From NCBI GenBank assembly GCA_013396635.1, contig WBMW01003144.1, positions 128,118-192,117 on the forward strand: a DNA stretch of 64,000 nucleotides, given 5' to 3'. Positions 12,779-27,640 of the stretch are shown here, piece by piece. Each line of letters starts with the position of its first letter. Position 1 is the first letter of the stretch. Position numbers and translations under genes: made by a program. Source of the DNA: Penelope pileata. Its lineage: Eukaryota > Chordata > Aves > Galliformes > Cracidae. The notes beneath the pieces were generated by a model that had not been told where the DNA came from, did no database searches, and saw only the letters and a list, made by a program, of their open reading frames with translations.

Positions 12779-14973
12779 ACCCTGCAGCCAGGGTACTGCA
12801 GTTTTATTATTTTTTTTAAAAAACAGTCCAAACTGCATGTTTTTGAAGCAAATTCCTCTCTACACATTTCTCCAGAAGCACGGCCCCACACAGCACACAC
12901 CTTTTCTTCAGGAGAGCAATTAAGGCAGTAACCCGCCAAGGCTCAGCGCAATGCATACAGCACCATGCATACAATGCAATGTGGGACACTGTCTCATCTG
13001 GCAAATACTGCTGTCAGACAGTCAGATTTGTTTGTTTTATATTGTCAAGATGCTTTAGAGTCATAAAGATTAATTATAAATCAAAGCAACATGACTCTCT
13101 TTCAACAGAACAGATAGTTCTGCCTAGCTTTTGCAGGATGCATCCCATGCAGTGCTCTAGACAGACACTCATTCTCATGGCAACTGCTCAAGCTAAAAAA
13201 AAATTGCATTTACATAATGAGATTGTGAGATAAACTCCTGGAAACCAAAAATTTCAAAGTTAACCATCAGCTCTTTGTCAATGCTAATGATGTGCATACG
13301 TGTGTGTGTGAGAGTGGGCAACAATCATCTGCAAAATGAAAAAACTTCATTTGCATTGAATTTTGAATTTTCTGCGTCTTGCTTGGGTTGCAGATTTAAT
13401 TAATTTTTAATACAGGCTCCTTGTCCATTTTCTGGAAAGGGAAAAAAAATGAGGGTTGTGAAAAATGAAATGTATCCACAGAACTTTATTGCTTTAGCCA
13501 AGTAATTATTTAAGCTGCTTTATGTTTTGAAACCTGTGTCTCAAGTAATCAAATACCACTTTAAAGAAGCTGTTCATGGTATTTGTGAATGCAGTTGCTA
13601 CAGCAATTTACTCTCAGGCTGTTAGCTTACTGGGTCTCGTGAGCCAAGCATATGATGAGAGTAAATGAGTTTTCTGAGGAGCATGTGATGGTGTGAAGAG
13701 AGGAAGAAAGGGAAGGAAAAAAACCAACACTACAGCAAACAGTAGCAATAGGAATTCAGCAAGTTAAATGCCTACTTCTACAGGAGTACAGCCTCATCAT
13801 CAGAACAGAAGATTCTGCAATGTTCAAGGCTTCATCCTGACTGAAATAAGGACCTGTATTTCAGGTTTCAGTACCTATCTGCAGTTTATTTTTGGCATTT
13901 TTCAGTTACAATTACAAGGTACCTTTTGTATGTGCCCACCACCCTCAATGAAATCCTTCTGCAAAGCTACCTAAAACCAGGACTACCACGACACAAAGCA
14001 CTCACTGACAGCAAAACAGCTTCTCTGTGAGAGCACTCAGACTCCCACGTTGCCTTCTGGACTCCTCCAAACACGTTTCTTTAGAGTAAGTTATTCTAAT
14101 GAGCTTGGCTTTTGGTAGTTTGTGAGGAAAAGTGGAGGTAAAACACACCCAGCTGAGCACACAGGGAACAACCTGAGCTCTGGAAGCCTACCTGAAGTAC
14201 TCCATTTTAAAAATGTAAGTTTTATTTATAAAAATATATGCAGAGTCGAGTTGTACAAACAGGCTGTGAGTCTGCACAAAGCTTGCCCTGTCCTAAAGGA
14301 AGAAGGAGCACGTTCATACCGTGAAGCTCTTCCTCAGTGAGCCCAACCTGGGCAGCCTCTAAAGCAGGCCTAGGGCTTGAGCAGAGGCAGCACGTTAACC
14401 CATGATAGCAAGTGCTGCTACACGACAACCCACAGCAGCCTCTTCCTTGGGAAGTTCGTAATCTTAGCTAAGCACACCAAAGAAGAAAAGGCAGTGGCTT
14501 TCTGCAGGGCTGACAAAACACCTGGCTAAGGTGCAGTACAGAATGAAGAGGAAAAAATGGGATGGCACTGTCTTCTGCATGTGCAACCACTCGTAGCATG
14601 CATTCGTCACCCACACTTACCCGACACAGAGCAGCCCTGAAATTCTTGCCCTCCTCCCCCCAAGTCAGCGCAGTGGTAAAGGGGCTGATCTCCCACTTCC
14701 ACTTTTTCCAGTGCTGCTTCTCTGCCAATAGAACCAAAACACATCAACCTCACAACACCTTTCCCCAGAGGCCAGGTGACATCTCTGGTGGTAAACGGTC
14801 AGAGGAAAGGGTGGCACTGGGCCATGAGCTAGAGCAGAAAAGCTCAGAGCTGCCCCAGTACCACTAAGACATGCTGCCTAACACACACCTGCTCATATTC
14901 ATCAGAAACCGCTGAGTGAGCTGGTGGGGAGATGCCACAGTATTTTCCCTACCTGGAGAGAAAAAGAACAGAG

Positions 14974-14997
14974 AATTACCAATTACCAATTACCAAT
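14974..14997 (+). repeat. Short tandem repeat, three 7-base units AATTACC
   Basis: Three exact copies of AATTACC followed by AAT. Its small copy number suggests it is a local slippage product. Confidence 0.9.
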
Positions 14998-17900
14998 ACA
15001 AGCAATATTCTCTCCTTTTTGTGCTCCTCCATAGCTACTGTATTCCTTTATTTCACCAGAGCCCCATTGATGTAGCAAATGAAGACAGGCGACCAAATGA
15101 CTGCCAGCACTTCAAGACACTACTCAAAGGACAAATGAAAGGCTTTTCTGAAAAGTTGTGAGAGAGGAGACCAGTGCCACACCACCACTGAATGAGTGTG
15201 AGGCTGAGTAATGAATGACTGAAGGGAGAAATACCTTTTTAACAAGCAGCAACAACAGGAAGTTTTAAGAGATGCTCAGGCTGGGAAGAAACAAGGGAGA
15301 CTCTCAGAGAATTCAGTATTTGGCCAAATACTAAGATCCCCCCTATCTATCTGGCTGAACTCCCTCTGATAACTTCTGATGCCTGCACATTCACAGCTTT
15401 AGAAGACCCTGCTTAATATTCCAGTATATTCTTCCAAAAATATTACATGTATTAAAATCCATCAGTGGCTTGCCAGCTGCATCAAGATGAAACAACAAAA
15501 TGCAGAGAGTTGAGGGCTGCAAGGGTAGGCACAGCCCTGGGTTGTGGGGACAAGGTCTGTGTTGCAGAGCCCACCCCAGACTCTGGGCAGGTGCCAGTTT
15601 GCCTTTGGGCCGTGTACAAGGGGGACGCATGCAGCCCATTAATGTGTTGCACCCCGATAAAGCGGGCAGCATTCCCTCCAGCCTTCTCCCGTCTCCTTCC
15701 CATAAAAGGCTCAGTGCTGTGGCACCAACTCTTCTTGACACTTTTCAAACGTGGCTTGTGGGCCTTTCCACAAAAAACAGATCTGATGAGATGTCCTGAA
15801 AGCAAAACAAATGCCAGCAGGTAGCGTCAGTTCCGGAGAATATGACAGCTCACTTGCACAGTCAAAGGAATTGCAGAAGTGGCACTTTGAAGTCTCACCA
15901 AGGAAAATATCTTTAAAATATATTAAAGAACAAAAAAGCCCAGAACATTTTCCAAGCTAATTAAGTTACTTAACACTGTTCTTAAGCAGTATAAATACTT
16001 TGAAGCTGCACATAAACTGCTCTGCAAAACGAACCGCCAGAGAAAGTGGTATATATAACGCTCTGAAGAACAAGGCCCCCCAAGTTGTATTACACTTCTT
16101 CGATATTTTTTTACAGTATTTATAAAATTACATCAATTATATTATCCAGGTTTGAAATGGAAGCAGATAAGCCAGTAGGCAGACAGATTTAAGTGTTTTA
16201 TAAGCTATAATAGGCATAGTTTCAAAGCAGTAAAAAAATAAAGATTCCAACAACAAAACTCCCCACACAAATATTATCTTCCTCTTCTCCTACCCTCCTC
16301 CCAAGGAAGGTCTCCTCCTAGCCAGATCTGCTTTCTGGACCTTTCACGCAATGCTTGGCAGGTAAAACATGTTCCTGCTTCCTGAAAACACTTTGATGCA
16401 GCCTGAAAGTGCCCAAGAAAACAGATACTGCTGAGCACTTGCTGGGCTTGCTGCAGAGCCCCAGTCTCTCACTCATAGCAGCCAGCTGCCAGGCACGGTC
16501 CCCAGCAAGGAGGGACCTGGCCACAGCTGGGCCAGGCTGGGGACAAGGGCCCTGCTCCCCTCAGCATCTCTGTGTCAGCCACTGGGGAGGGCTCCAGCTG
16601 AGGAACAGGCAAGCAAAATGAGGAGGGGAAACCCCAAGCAAGGTTTTCCCCTCCCAGGCCCACACGATACACTTTCAGTCTGAAATGCCAAATGTAAACC
16701 ATGTTGGGCAGAAAAAGGCCTTAGAAACTGAGATCTAGCAAAAAAGAAAGAAGTTATAAATTCAGCTGGACTGAGGGTGGATTTGTGTGATTTATCAGTC
16801 ATTGACCCTGAGAGAACCAACCTAAGTTACTTCCACCCATGGGGAGAAAAACTAATGCCAAAAAAAATGAAAGAGAATCCTTATTTGAACATTGCTTTGT
16901 GTTCCAGAGATCAAAAAAGCCCAAACAGCATAATAAATAAATGAAGTCATAACATCTGCATCCCTTCTGTATTCCTCTGAAATCATGCACCTATACAAAC
17001 ACACGAGACTTGGGGGGAAAAAAACAACAAAATATAAAATGCAGAGGGCAGAAGGAGATCAGGACAGCACGAACCACACATGAAACATTAACAGAAAGGT
17101 CCACATTAAAGACGAAGCCATAGAACAACAGCTTAATAGCTTCCTAGTGACAGAGAGGGTCTGAATTCAGCTTGATCTCACCACTGAAAAATTATCAAAC
17201 CAGAAGACATTTTCAGCCCTATCTAATCCTTTGTCAGGACAAGCAGCAACTTCTTGCAAGAGTTATTCAGCAAGCCTCAGCAACAACCAGTCCACAACAT
17301 CTTCACAAACAATGCATACAGAACAGGTGTTTACACAAGGCACAAATTCATGGTACAGTTTACAGAAAGAGCGGAAGCAAACCAGTGTGGTCCTGAGCTC
17401 TGTTTAATCTCAACATCAGTCTACATCCGCAAGAGCTGAGATAAATCCCTGCCTGATTTGGGTTCCAGGGAAATGTAAGAACCAGAACCAGAGTTTCTTC
17501 TGCATGCAAAGCAGAAACAAAAAATTAAGGTTGAAGTCATTCCACATCTGCAATAAGTGACGTGGCACTCCAGGCTTGCAGAAGCCCAGAAACCAAGCAA
17601 GGAATGTAATACTAGAAGTTCTACTTGGATTTAGAGCTGAGGTGAAGTCAGAAATGGAACACTTATTGTGAGAACTGCAGGTAGAATCATCATCCAGGCA
17701 CTGTAATGAAATCCTTGCTACCTTTTGCCTTGAAGCTCGCACTGCACAAAGCCTGGCCAAGCGATGTTTCACAGAGCAAACTGAATTGGCAAGCAGTGGA
17801 GATCATCTTTGAAGCCTCTAACAAGGAGGGAAGCAAAACAAAAGTCTGCGTGGTATCTGCTCAAATCAGTATTCTCCCAAGCAGAGAGAAGTTTTTGCCT

Positions 17901-18990
17901 GCATTGAATAACAAAACATTGAAGAAAACTTAACTCCTTTTCATAAAAACTAATTTTACATAAAAGGATGAAGTTTTCAAATATGCCTTGGAGCACAGAA
18001 TCTACTAAAATTGACATTTACTTGTACATCTAAACAGGCACTTTGGAAAAAATTCCAGAGGCAGCTGTCATGAGATTAATGTAACCACTTTGGAGAGATA
18101 GCCCTGAAGCCCCTGGAACAGCAAGGAAGTGAAAAAAGCTGACTTTCTTTGTTGCTGTTCCCCACATACATAATCAGCTTCGGAGATGGAAAAGCTTAGG
18201 GAAGAATGGTGCAGAGAACTCCACCCTGTCCCAGATGATGAAGACTTGTGGTTGAAAAACAGCAAAAGCCCAGGAGAGATTTCCTCCCAGCGCAGTAATC
18301 GTGGATTTGCAGTAGTGATGAAGGACAGGAGGTGACCGCAGCAGAAGCCCACCTCCCGCCAGGCTGCGAGGTCACCTCTCCTGCTTTGCACACCAGCTGC
18401 TGCAACACTGCTTGCTGCCACGTGCTATGTGCAGCAGGGGGATGACCAACCTGTCCCTTGCAGCTTACACCCGAGAAGCAGATTATTAACCCAGTTCCTG
18501 TGGAAACTTCCCCCTCCAGCAGATGTTTAATGCAGCAGCTTCTTCCACAACTCCCCCTTCCACTGTGTGTGCTCCGTTCCGGTGTCCTACAGGAAAACAC
18601 TGCTGCCAAAGCACAGACCTAATGGCAAAAGCATCAGGAGGCTGCTCCCACCTAGCAAACCACAGGCATGGAACTGCTACCTGCGTCAGAGAAACTGAGG
18701 ACATATGCTATAAATCAAGGCAATAATACATACGCAGTAGAAATCATGCAGTAAAACTGGTGGAAAGGAAATTCCTGCTCTAACAGCTTTAGCATAACTG
18801 GAGCAGAAACCAACTCCTGCTCTCACCTGTTTGTGACTGAGAGACACCGTTAAATTTGTTTATGATTTCAGGAGGTTTAATGCTGCAAGATCTACACTCC
18901 TTTGCTATGAATACTGGTCCATATCAGAGAGCTGTATGGAATAATGGACTTTGTACCCAGTCTTCTCAGAGAGAATGATCTCTCCCATGC

Positions 18991-19012
18991 TTTTTGTTTG
19001 TTTGTTTGTTTT
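18991..19012. repeat. (TTTG)n microsatellite
   Basis: Four TTTG units framed by T runs. It is similar in type to the tract at 10871 but with unrelated flanks. Confidence 0.93.
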
Positions 19013-20080
19013 AAATGTGTTTGCATGTTTGAAGCCCAGACCACTTCCCACCCTTCTAGGGTGGCATTAAAACAACCAACTGAGTAGGAAAGGTTTAGCT
19101 GAAAAGGGCAACAACATTTTGTAGCATTTTGACTGCGTTTGTGACTGAAGTCTGAATTTGGCTTAATGTAGAGTTCCTCTTGTTAAATGCCTCCACAAAA
19201 GCCAAAAACAAGCACATGAAGAATGCATGACACAAGAACTGGAGAGAGAAAGAAACAAGCAAGCAAGCTAACAAGAACAACTGAAGAAAAGATCAGGACA
19301 GTTTACAGGAAAGAATGCAATAAAATGAGAGAGAAGCACAAATTTGACAACTAAAATGATGAATAAAAAAACACAAAACCATATTCCATCTGTTGTCTCT
19401 ACTCTGAATTTACACTGGGCTTTCTGGAAAGACTGACTTTACTGACATACTGATAAGAAAGCCACAGACCAAAAGCATTCCTGTATCTTCCCAGAAAATT
19501 CAGGTGAACTCATTTCTCAGTGTTTTTCCATGTTACTTGGTTCCCACCTCCAACAGGCCGCACAGCTTGCAGAGGCTGCATACCGTGCTCCTGCTCCACT
19601 ATGGAAGCTGTGGTAGCACCTCAGTACGTTTCCTCAGGCACCTCCAGCCAGCGCTCCTCCACATGCAGAGCCTTGAATTCCGTCCAACTTGGCCAGGAAG
19701 GTAATCCCTGGATATCTTCTTGCAATTATCAGTCATAACTAGAATCTGATCTCACACTGCCATCAACTAATCATCAGCTCTCTGGGATTTATATATCAGG
19801 AGGTGGTGAAAAAGGCGGGCTGGAAGACAGGAGAGAGTCCAGCAGTGGCTTGTGCAAACACTCAGAGATTCAATCACGCTGGTGTTGTAAGCTCAAGGGA
19901 AAGAACAAAATACTGGACTCATGAACATAAAGCTTGGTGGCTGATTCATCACAAAAACAATGGTACGAGTGCAAGAGTTGAGTGTTACCGCCATCTCCAT
20001 CTTCACACTGTATTGGCTGGCTACCACACAAGAGCAAATGGCAGGACTTTGGACAAGCAATCCTTTCATAAAGTAAAATT

Positions 20081-20093
20081 AAAAAAAAAAAAA
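20081..20093. repeat. Poly-A run
   Basis: Thirteen A bases. Comparable homopolymers occur at 979-990, 9598-9610, 35233-35246 and 44819-44830 (A), and at 21918-21929 and 29325-29336 (T). None has a recognisable SINE or LINE body attached. Confidence 0.9.
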
Positions 20094-23000
20094 CAGGAAC
20101 ATGCTTTTTATATCTCTTTATATTATATATCCCTTTAGATCATCTCCATCCACTGTGTGAAAGAAATAATCTCTCCCACAGTGTTGCTTTCTTAAAGTCA
20201 TATGCTTATTGTTCACTGCTTTTAGAATGTGAAATAGGAAAATCAAATTTGACAGCAAGTTAGTCACCATAAGGGCATTCTCTTTCCCAAACAACATTCC
20301 TATAATGATATCTTCTTACAAGCACCAGCATCCAACACCTTGCAAAGCTTCCCATTCAATTGTACATAATGATCCCTTTTCCCTCAAGCCATGTCTCAAG
20401 TCTTTGCAAATCAGTCAGCAAGGCTCCAGCCACCAAGAACTTCAACTGACATTATGGTTCTAATCTTTGCTAAGAAAAGCCTTCTTGAAGAAAACTCTCA
20501 GCTCAGGAACTTGCCCTCTAGAAGGCAAACCTTAACTCTTCTCTCATAGAGGGTAAATCACGAGCACCATCTGCCATGGAAAAGCCTGTCTCAAGAAACC
20601 TAGATGTGTTTTTCTGGACAGCCAATGCTAAAATGAGGCCAGTGCATCCCAGCCGTTCAGCATGTAGGAAGAAAAGGGAAATGAGGATCTAAAAAGAAGC
20701 AGCTGAACAAATGGAACATGCAAGTTTAAGTCCCTGAGGTTTTAGTACATGGTAACACGTTACCTAACTCTTAAAAACATCAGATTCCCCAAATTATTTC
20801 CACTTAGGAACCAGTTAGTAGCTGTTGCATTTACTGTGGTGCAATAATGCTGTTAAAATAAATGAAGGTAAAGTAGAGAGCAAGCCTTGAAGCTTCTGCT
20901 TTGAAGCCTGTGAGGATGTAACTTGGCATCAATGCCCAGACCCCACAGTGATTGGCAGGTGCACTGCAGCTGGCAGATAATATTCATAAATGCTGATATT
21001 TATTTTCCTCCTGTTATTTTATAATCCTTCATAAAGCATTCAAAAGTAAGAATTTCGGTATTCTTCATCTGTAGAACAGAGATAAGGAATACAACAGAAG
21101 TTAACCCAAAATGCCCCAGGCCATTTACCAGGTCAACAGGAGGAAGGATCCAGGCAGCTATCGCTGCTGCCGCCTCTGTGCTCAGGACACGAGAACACGT
21201 AGCCCATGTTCCCAACCTTCAGCCAGATTAGTGGGAACACAACCTAACTACAGGCTGTAGGTACAAACAGGACTTCTGTACCCAAGTGCTTCCTCCCCAC
21301 CACACTGTCACTTTCCTTAACAGCCAGTATCTACTCAGGTATCTGAATTGCATTTGAGCAGAAATACTAAAAACTAGTTTGGGACAAACTTTATGGCACC
21401 ACCTTTCTGTATCCTCCGCACTGTGCCCCTAGCTTGTTCTCCAGGTTTTACTGTTTGCATAAACTCTATACTACAAATAAACAGAAAATTAATTATTCAG
21501 CTTCTAATTCCCATTGCATGTTGATGTTTATGTAATTGAAAACCATGTAATTGCTTTATGTTTTTAACATCCCTCATAAATATGGATTTTTAACGTAATC
21601 TTTTACAGCAAATTAGCACAGAATATCTGGTAATGTGAGATGGGAGCGTGCGTAAATTTGGCAAGCTCGGGGAGCTGCATACAGACTGAAGACTGGCATG
21701 ATGTCTCTCACCACTTCACAACTTTCAGTAGGCAGAAGAAAATCTGCCATGGTGTCCGGCTTTCCAAAGAAGGTTGAGCAGGCTCTGGGACACAAGTTTT
21801 GATGCAAGAGCAGCAAAGAAGGGAAAGCTAAGAATTCAACAGCCTTCACAGATTTGCAGGTACTGAAATGCTTGACTGAGGATGAGTCTTGGTTTAATCT
21901 AAACTCTGGCAACAAACTTTTTTTTTTTTGGTGGTAATCCATTTGCTTATCAAGTTTCATTTGCTAGTTTCAGACCAGGCAGCATGAAATACCTTTCTTT
22001 GGAACCCTGGCTGGCAACTTTCTTGGGTTTTAAGCATCATCCTGAAGCAATTTTGTTCCACTGTGAATACAGCAGACTGGTACAGCAGCTGAAGTGTGAC
22101 CTGCAGTAGACACCAAAGCCATTTGCTTCAGCTGCAGAAAGTTAACAGCAGCATCTAGAAGGAGCGGGTGTGAAGACAGAGGGGTCTGGTAGCCACACTT
22201 TGATGTTAATACTACCACAGCTGTGAGGTATCCCCAATATATACACAGCCTCCCAAACCCTTGTTTCCTTTAAAATACATAAAACTGCATTTTCTGAAAG
22301 TCAGGGTAAAATTGTGGCTATGCCAGGTAAGTGAAGCCATTAAAAAAAAATGAAAAAAAAATCACACAACCAAATTAGTCTAGACAAGGGTTACTCAAAA
22401 AAGCAGACACAAACTGGCCAGGCCTATCCAAGTCCACCTCTATGTGGGTCTTCTCCTACGTTTGAGAGCAATTCTGCATTTCTCACTGCTCTCTAGGAGG
22501 CACGTGCAGTGCACCAGCACGCTTCTAGCCACAGAGACATCTGGCTGACCCTGGAGCTGCTACATTTATTCTCGTGGTGCAGATGTCAGTAAAACTTTTC
22601 AACAGATCTCGGTAACCATGCTCTCAGACTGTCTACACAGAAATCATGCTGATTTAAGTCAATTACATAATTGATTAGGTATTAACCTGCTACAACACCT
22701 GAATACAGACACTAACTTTTACACCTGGTCATGTTGGCTTGCTTGGGGCTTTAGGTTTGAGTAAGAACACACATATGATCTTTGACAGAACTCACATGTC
22801 ACAAATTATTCCCAGATACAACTGAAGCTGTGATAAGATACAGATTTTAACTATGTGTAAAACTAGTTTCAGCAGGGAATGGAGTTGCTGCCTGACGTTT
22901 CAGGAGCCACATCCACTCACCTCACTGCAGCAGCTACAGGAAAAGGAAGAAAGAAAGAAAAAGCGCATCCTCACACAGAGAATTCTGGGATGTTTCTCTC

Positions 23001-23209
23001 CCATTCAAGCAAGTTTGAGCAGCAAAACTCTTCTATTTAATCCTACTGCTGATAAAAAGAACAGCCCAGCTCCTAAAGAACAAGAGAAGTCAAGTACTCG
23101 CCACTCAATTTCCTGCACAAACTTCTGAAGACAGCAAGCTGCTCCAGTCATTCCCTTTAGAAAATCATTTCTAACTAGCAGACAGCTAGACACAAGAAAG
23201 ATGGACTAA

Positions 23210-24163
23210 GAAGTACTGTTTAACATCTTTGTCGGTGACATGGACAGTGGGATCGAGTGCACCCTCAGCAAGTTTGCAGATGATGCCAAGCTGTGTGGTG
23301 CAGTCGACACGCCAGAGGGAAGGGATGCCATCCAGAGGGACCTGGATGGGCTTGAGAGGTGGGCCCATGCCAACCACATGAAGTTCAACAAAGCCAAGTG
23401 CAAGGTCCTGCACCTGGGTCGGAGCAATCCCAAGCATCAACACAGGCTGGGCGGAGAACGGCTTGAGAGTAGCCCTGAGGAGAAGGATTTGGGGGTGTGT
23501 GTTGATGAGAAACTCAACATGAGCCGGCAGTGTGCGCTTACAGCCCAGAAGGCCAACCGCATCCTGGGCTGCATCAAGAGAAGCATGGCCAGCAGGGCGA
23601 GGGAGGTGATTCTGCCCCTCTACTCTGCTCTCGTGAGACCTCACCTGGAGTATTGTGTCCAGTTCTGGGGCCCCCAACACAAGAAGGATGTGGAGCTGTT
23701 GGAGGGGGTCCAGAGGAGGGCCACAAGGATGATCAGAGGGCTGGAGCACCTCCCCTACGAGGACAGGCTGAGAGAGTTAGGACTCTTCAGATTGGAGAAG
23801 AGAAGGCTGCAGGGGAACCTGATAGCAGCTTTCCAGTACCTGAAGGGGACCTACAGGAAAGCTGGGGAGGGGCTTTTTACAAGCACAGGTAATGGCAGGA
23901 CAAGGGTTAGTGGCTACAACTGAAAAAGGGTAGATTTAGACTAGATATAAGGAGGAAATTCTTCATTGTGAGGGTGGTGAGACACTGGAACAGGTTGTCC
24001 AGAGAAGTTGTGGATGCCCCTTCCCTGGAATTATTCAAGGCCAGGCTGGATGGGGCTTTGGGCAACCTGGTCCAGTGGGAGGTGTCTTCGCCCATAGCAA
24101 GGGGGTTGGAACAAGATGATCTCTAAGGTCCCTCCCAACCTGAACCATTCTATGATTCTATGA
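23210..24163 (+). mobile_element. 5'-truncated CR1 LINE with an open C-terminal ORF2 remnant
   Basis: The element starts inside ORF2 just upstream of the FADD catalytic box and runs to the CR1 3' end, which carries the hallmark ATTCTATG octamer repeat (CATTCTATGATTCTATGA at 24146-24163). A 227-codon frame (23240-23923) is open from before FADD through the C-terminal region containing RPHLEYCVQFW and MIRGLEHLPYEDRL, then meets a stop at 23921-23923; the remaining C-terminal coding part lies after further stops. Long 5' truncation is the usual result of incomplete target-primed reverse transcription. The open frame suggests a relatively young insertion. The element lies antisense to LDLRAD3 within an intron and lacks most of the reverse transcriptase and the whole endonuclease, so it cannot move by itself. 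Confidence 0.92.
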
Positions 24164-27100
24164 AGGAAATTGAAGTTAAATCAACGTATGACTTTCTGCT
24201 GCCATCGCTAACATAGGTAGGTCTGAAAGCTAGATTTAGGTTGAAGTATCATGCCCTAGCTAAGATTAATGCTAAAAAGCTAAAACCCAAGGTTTGCTAC
24301 TTGCCTGAAGCTGCGGAGCTGATGGGCCATACTCATGCCAACCAGCTGTGGGCTGGGCTTGGAAGTAGAGATAAAGGTTGTGGCAGCATGCTCTGATGAA
24401 TGAGGGTTAGGAAAAGAAACAGAAGAGATGGCCAGGCTAGCTCTCACTCTGCTAGTGAGAACTCCTCTTCAACACTTAAACCAAGAAACAATAACTCTTT
24501 CCCAACCAAAAACCACCAAAACTGTTTTTCCTGATACTTAGACTATGCTTACAGGAATTACAGTTTAATATTCAATACAAACATTGTAATTATTTTCCAC
24601 AGTAACTGTAGAAAAAGCACTCGGCCACCTGGAATGGATTCCTTTTACAACAAGTCTGAAATCAACATCTGTGCCTTTCATTTGGATTCTCTCCACTGTC
24701 AGCAAAAAGAGGGAGGCTTGTGCCTACTGTTCTGCAACAGGAGCCTTCTGCATGGTTAAATGATGCTGACATCTCTGAAAAGGTAATGCATTTCAGCAGC
24801 CAGGACACTGCATGACATTGCCAAAATGTATGGTATATTTCAAACACCCACACGCTGTTAAAAACTGGTGGAAAAAGTATTTGAAAGGAATTGATTTTTA
24901 CTAATGAAAGCTCAAGGGAGAATTTAATTAGCCTCAAGAACAATGGAAAAAATGTCCTTTATTTTAAACTTGTCTTCCTCTAGCATGACATTTTATCATC
25001 TGTTTTTGAAGTTTTGAAGCATGGGCAAAGAAACTGGATACTCATGTCATCACCTTTTCCTGGAACTGTTAATTAGGCACGTGTCAAAGTGAAGGTAAAA
25101 ATATCTAGACACAATGTTAAGAGCTCTTATTTCATTTCTGCACAGGTGAGAAAAAACATACCATTTACAGTATCAATTTCCAGCTCCCCTCCTCAGCCTT
25201 TGGCTGAAAGCATAGCAGCTGATCCATGGTTACTGCCTGCCTCTACTGGTTTTCTAACTAGCTCAAGAACGCCAATTTCAGATCCAGCTACAAAAGAAAA
25301 CAACAAAAAAACGACCACCAGATTTCAGCAAGAGTCCAATAATGCACTCCTGTAAGAACAGAGCTTCTGTCATTAGAATAAACTGTGCCTTTAAGGAAGG
25401 CTTACAAAGCAACTTCAAATACTCTCTGCTTACAGAACAGGCATCATGCAAGCTGAAGACACAGAACCAGGTCTCCATCCTTACTGTCTTTAACATGGTG
25501 AGCCCTGGGAGACATGATGTCTTGCCTAAGATTAATCAAGGTCATACAACTGATTTTTACACTAGCCAAGTCATCATCTGCTGTAACTGCTTTCAGCTTC
25601 AACCCACCGAAGGCAGGGGTGGGCAGGAGACAGGTGAGGCTGGGCACTTCCCAGATGCACCAACACCCTTTTAAGCAAGTTTGTTGTCCATTTGGAGATC
25701 TGAAGCCGCTGCTTGTCTGCCACTGCGTTACAGCTGTGTGCATGCTCTACCAGCTGTCCAGACTGGTAGAGCTGCAGTCCCCACAGCCATTCTGCACTAC
25801 TGTCATTGCACAGCTTTCAGGCACAGCCAAGTAAGAATTTCTCTTCTTGCTCCGCTCAGAAGCTGCCATGCTTATGAACGGGCCTGGGACCATTTAGAAC
25901 AACCTCTGTGCTGCTGTTATTACCTGCTGTTCAAATGAAATGGATAAACAATCAATTTTACCAGTTACAGACTGGCTTGAAAGGCAGCAGGGACTGTGGT
26001 GTAGAATCTGCATACTGTGGAAAGAAGTTCACAGATGAACTTATCAGTCATCCAAAACGCCAGTATTAATACTACCGTCTGCATCCTGTAGCTCATCTTA
26101 CCTTTTAGTCTCCATACAGATGCAACCATTTGTCTCTTGACGAAAACCCTCTCAAACACAATCTTACGAAGACGGAAAAAGGGAAAGCAGCCTGAGCTTG
26201 ATCAGAGAATGAAGGAATGGAGGAAAAAAGCAATTCACAGCTGACAGAAACACTTCCATCTAGCAAGTGTCATAAAACAAGGTTATTAGAGAGCTAAATA
26301 TGCTCAGGCATAGCCTCTTTTTAATAAAACATTCAGTGACATATTATTTGTATCCTTTCTTAAGTCTCTGCTTCTGTTCAGTCTGCCTCTGAGTATTAAG
26401 TTCCAGCTGTAGGCTGAATTGGGCTAAGCTGATGCACAATAATTGCCAGCAGAGCTTCAGTTTACAGACTGAGTCAATAATGAGTCAAAGAGAGACCTGA
26501 TGAAAGGAAATGCATGCAGCCAGACTCAGACTACAAGGCTTTGGGAAGTCTAACTGATACCACAGCACTTGGGAATTTCAGAATTTCAGTTTTCTGTGTG
26601 TGAGAGGCCACAAGCTCCACACGGAATGGGATGTTCTGGGAGTTATTTGTGCTTTCTAAATCAGGTATTGTGGTATTTCACTGAAATTCAGAGTATGTCT
26701 GTTCCACCTGGCTATCAGTTTGTTTGACACAGGGTCAGATTTTTCAATCTTCAATATGCTGCCTGTTTTTATACAAGCAAGTTATCTATGCCACAGAAGA
26801 AAGAACAGAGACTTCTGACAGTCACGTATTCTTCCACATTTGTTTTAGAATATTGGGGTGTTTGAAAATCCTAATAAAAATTCAATGAAAAATAAGCAAA
26901 CATAAAAAAGGAAGTATCCACACATGCTACTGTGGTCATTATCAAATATACTGTAGAAATGTAGGACAGGAATCAGCTTCAGGTCACTTGCAAAACAGTT
27001 GGTGTATAGCTTGACCGCAGGGGTACTGTTTACTAACAAGCGCAGAGTGACAACTGTAGCAACATTACTGAAGCCAGAGTGAATACAGACCTGCAGCAAT

Positions 27101-27640
27101 AAAACCCTCTTTCCTAGGCAGCAGGGTTAAAGCTAATACAGGTTTGTAGCAACCTCGGTAGGACAGAAAAAAGGGCCATGCAAGAAAGAGAAGTTTGAAT
27201 TAAAATAGTCGGTGTGCTTTTGTCAGTGTTATATCTTTCTAGACTAAAAGCACAAAACGGAGGATAAGTTAAAGGAAGAAACACTGTGAAGATGCATTTA
27301 GATAAAAAACAATTAAGGGAATAAATTAAGTACAGTCCTAGAGCTGAACAAATTTACACAGTTGTTGAAAAATACTAAGAACAAGGAATTCCCTTGCAGT
27401 TCAGTGGATGGCTGTCAGAACAGGAAATCCTCCCGTGAGGGGCAGGCCAAGGCTGCTGCTTGGGAGGGTTATCACTGTTAGTTAACCCAAAGCATGGGAG
27501 AGACCTTAAGGCAATCACAAGAAAAAAACAGATGGCGGGGAGGAACATTCTTGGATTAAGACCCACTGAGTGTAGAATAGGAGCAGGAAGCCCAGTCACT
27601 GCAAATGTTATTAGAACTAGAACAAAGCCCTAGAAAGAGC

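Noticed and set aside
15391..15824. Several overlapping open frames of 99 to 119 codons on both strands
   Set aside because: Frames open on both strands at once in a GC-richer patch reflect low stop-codon density. None resembles a protein I know.
18196..18609. A cysteine-rich 137-codon minus-strand frame
   Set aside because: The cysteines show no regular spacing of LA, EGF or other disulfide-rich modules.
23186..23749. A 187-codon open frame on the minus strand
   Set aside because: It is the antisense shadow of the CR1 ORF2 remnant at 23240-23923.
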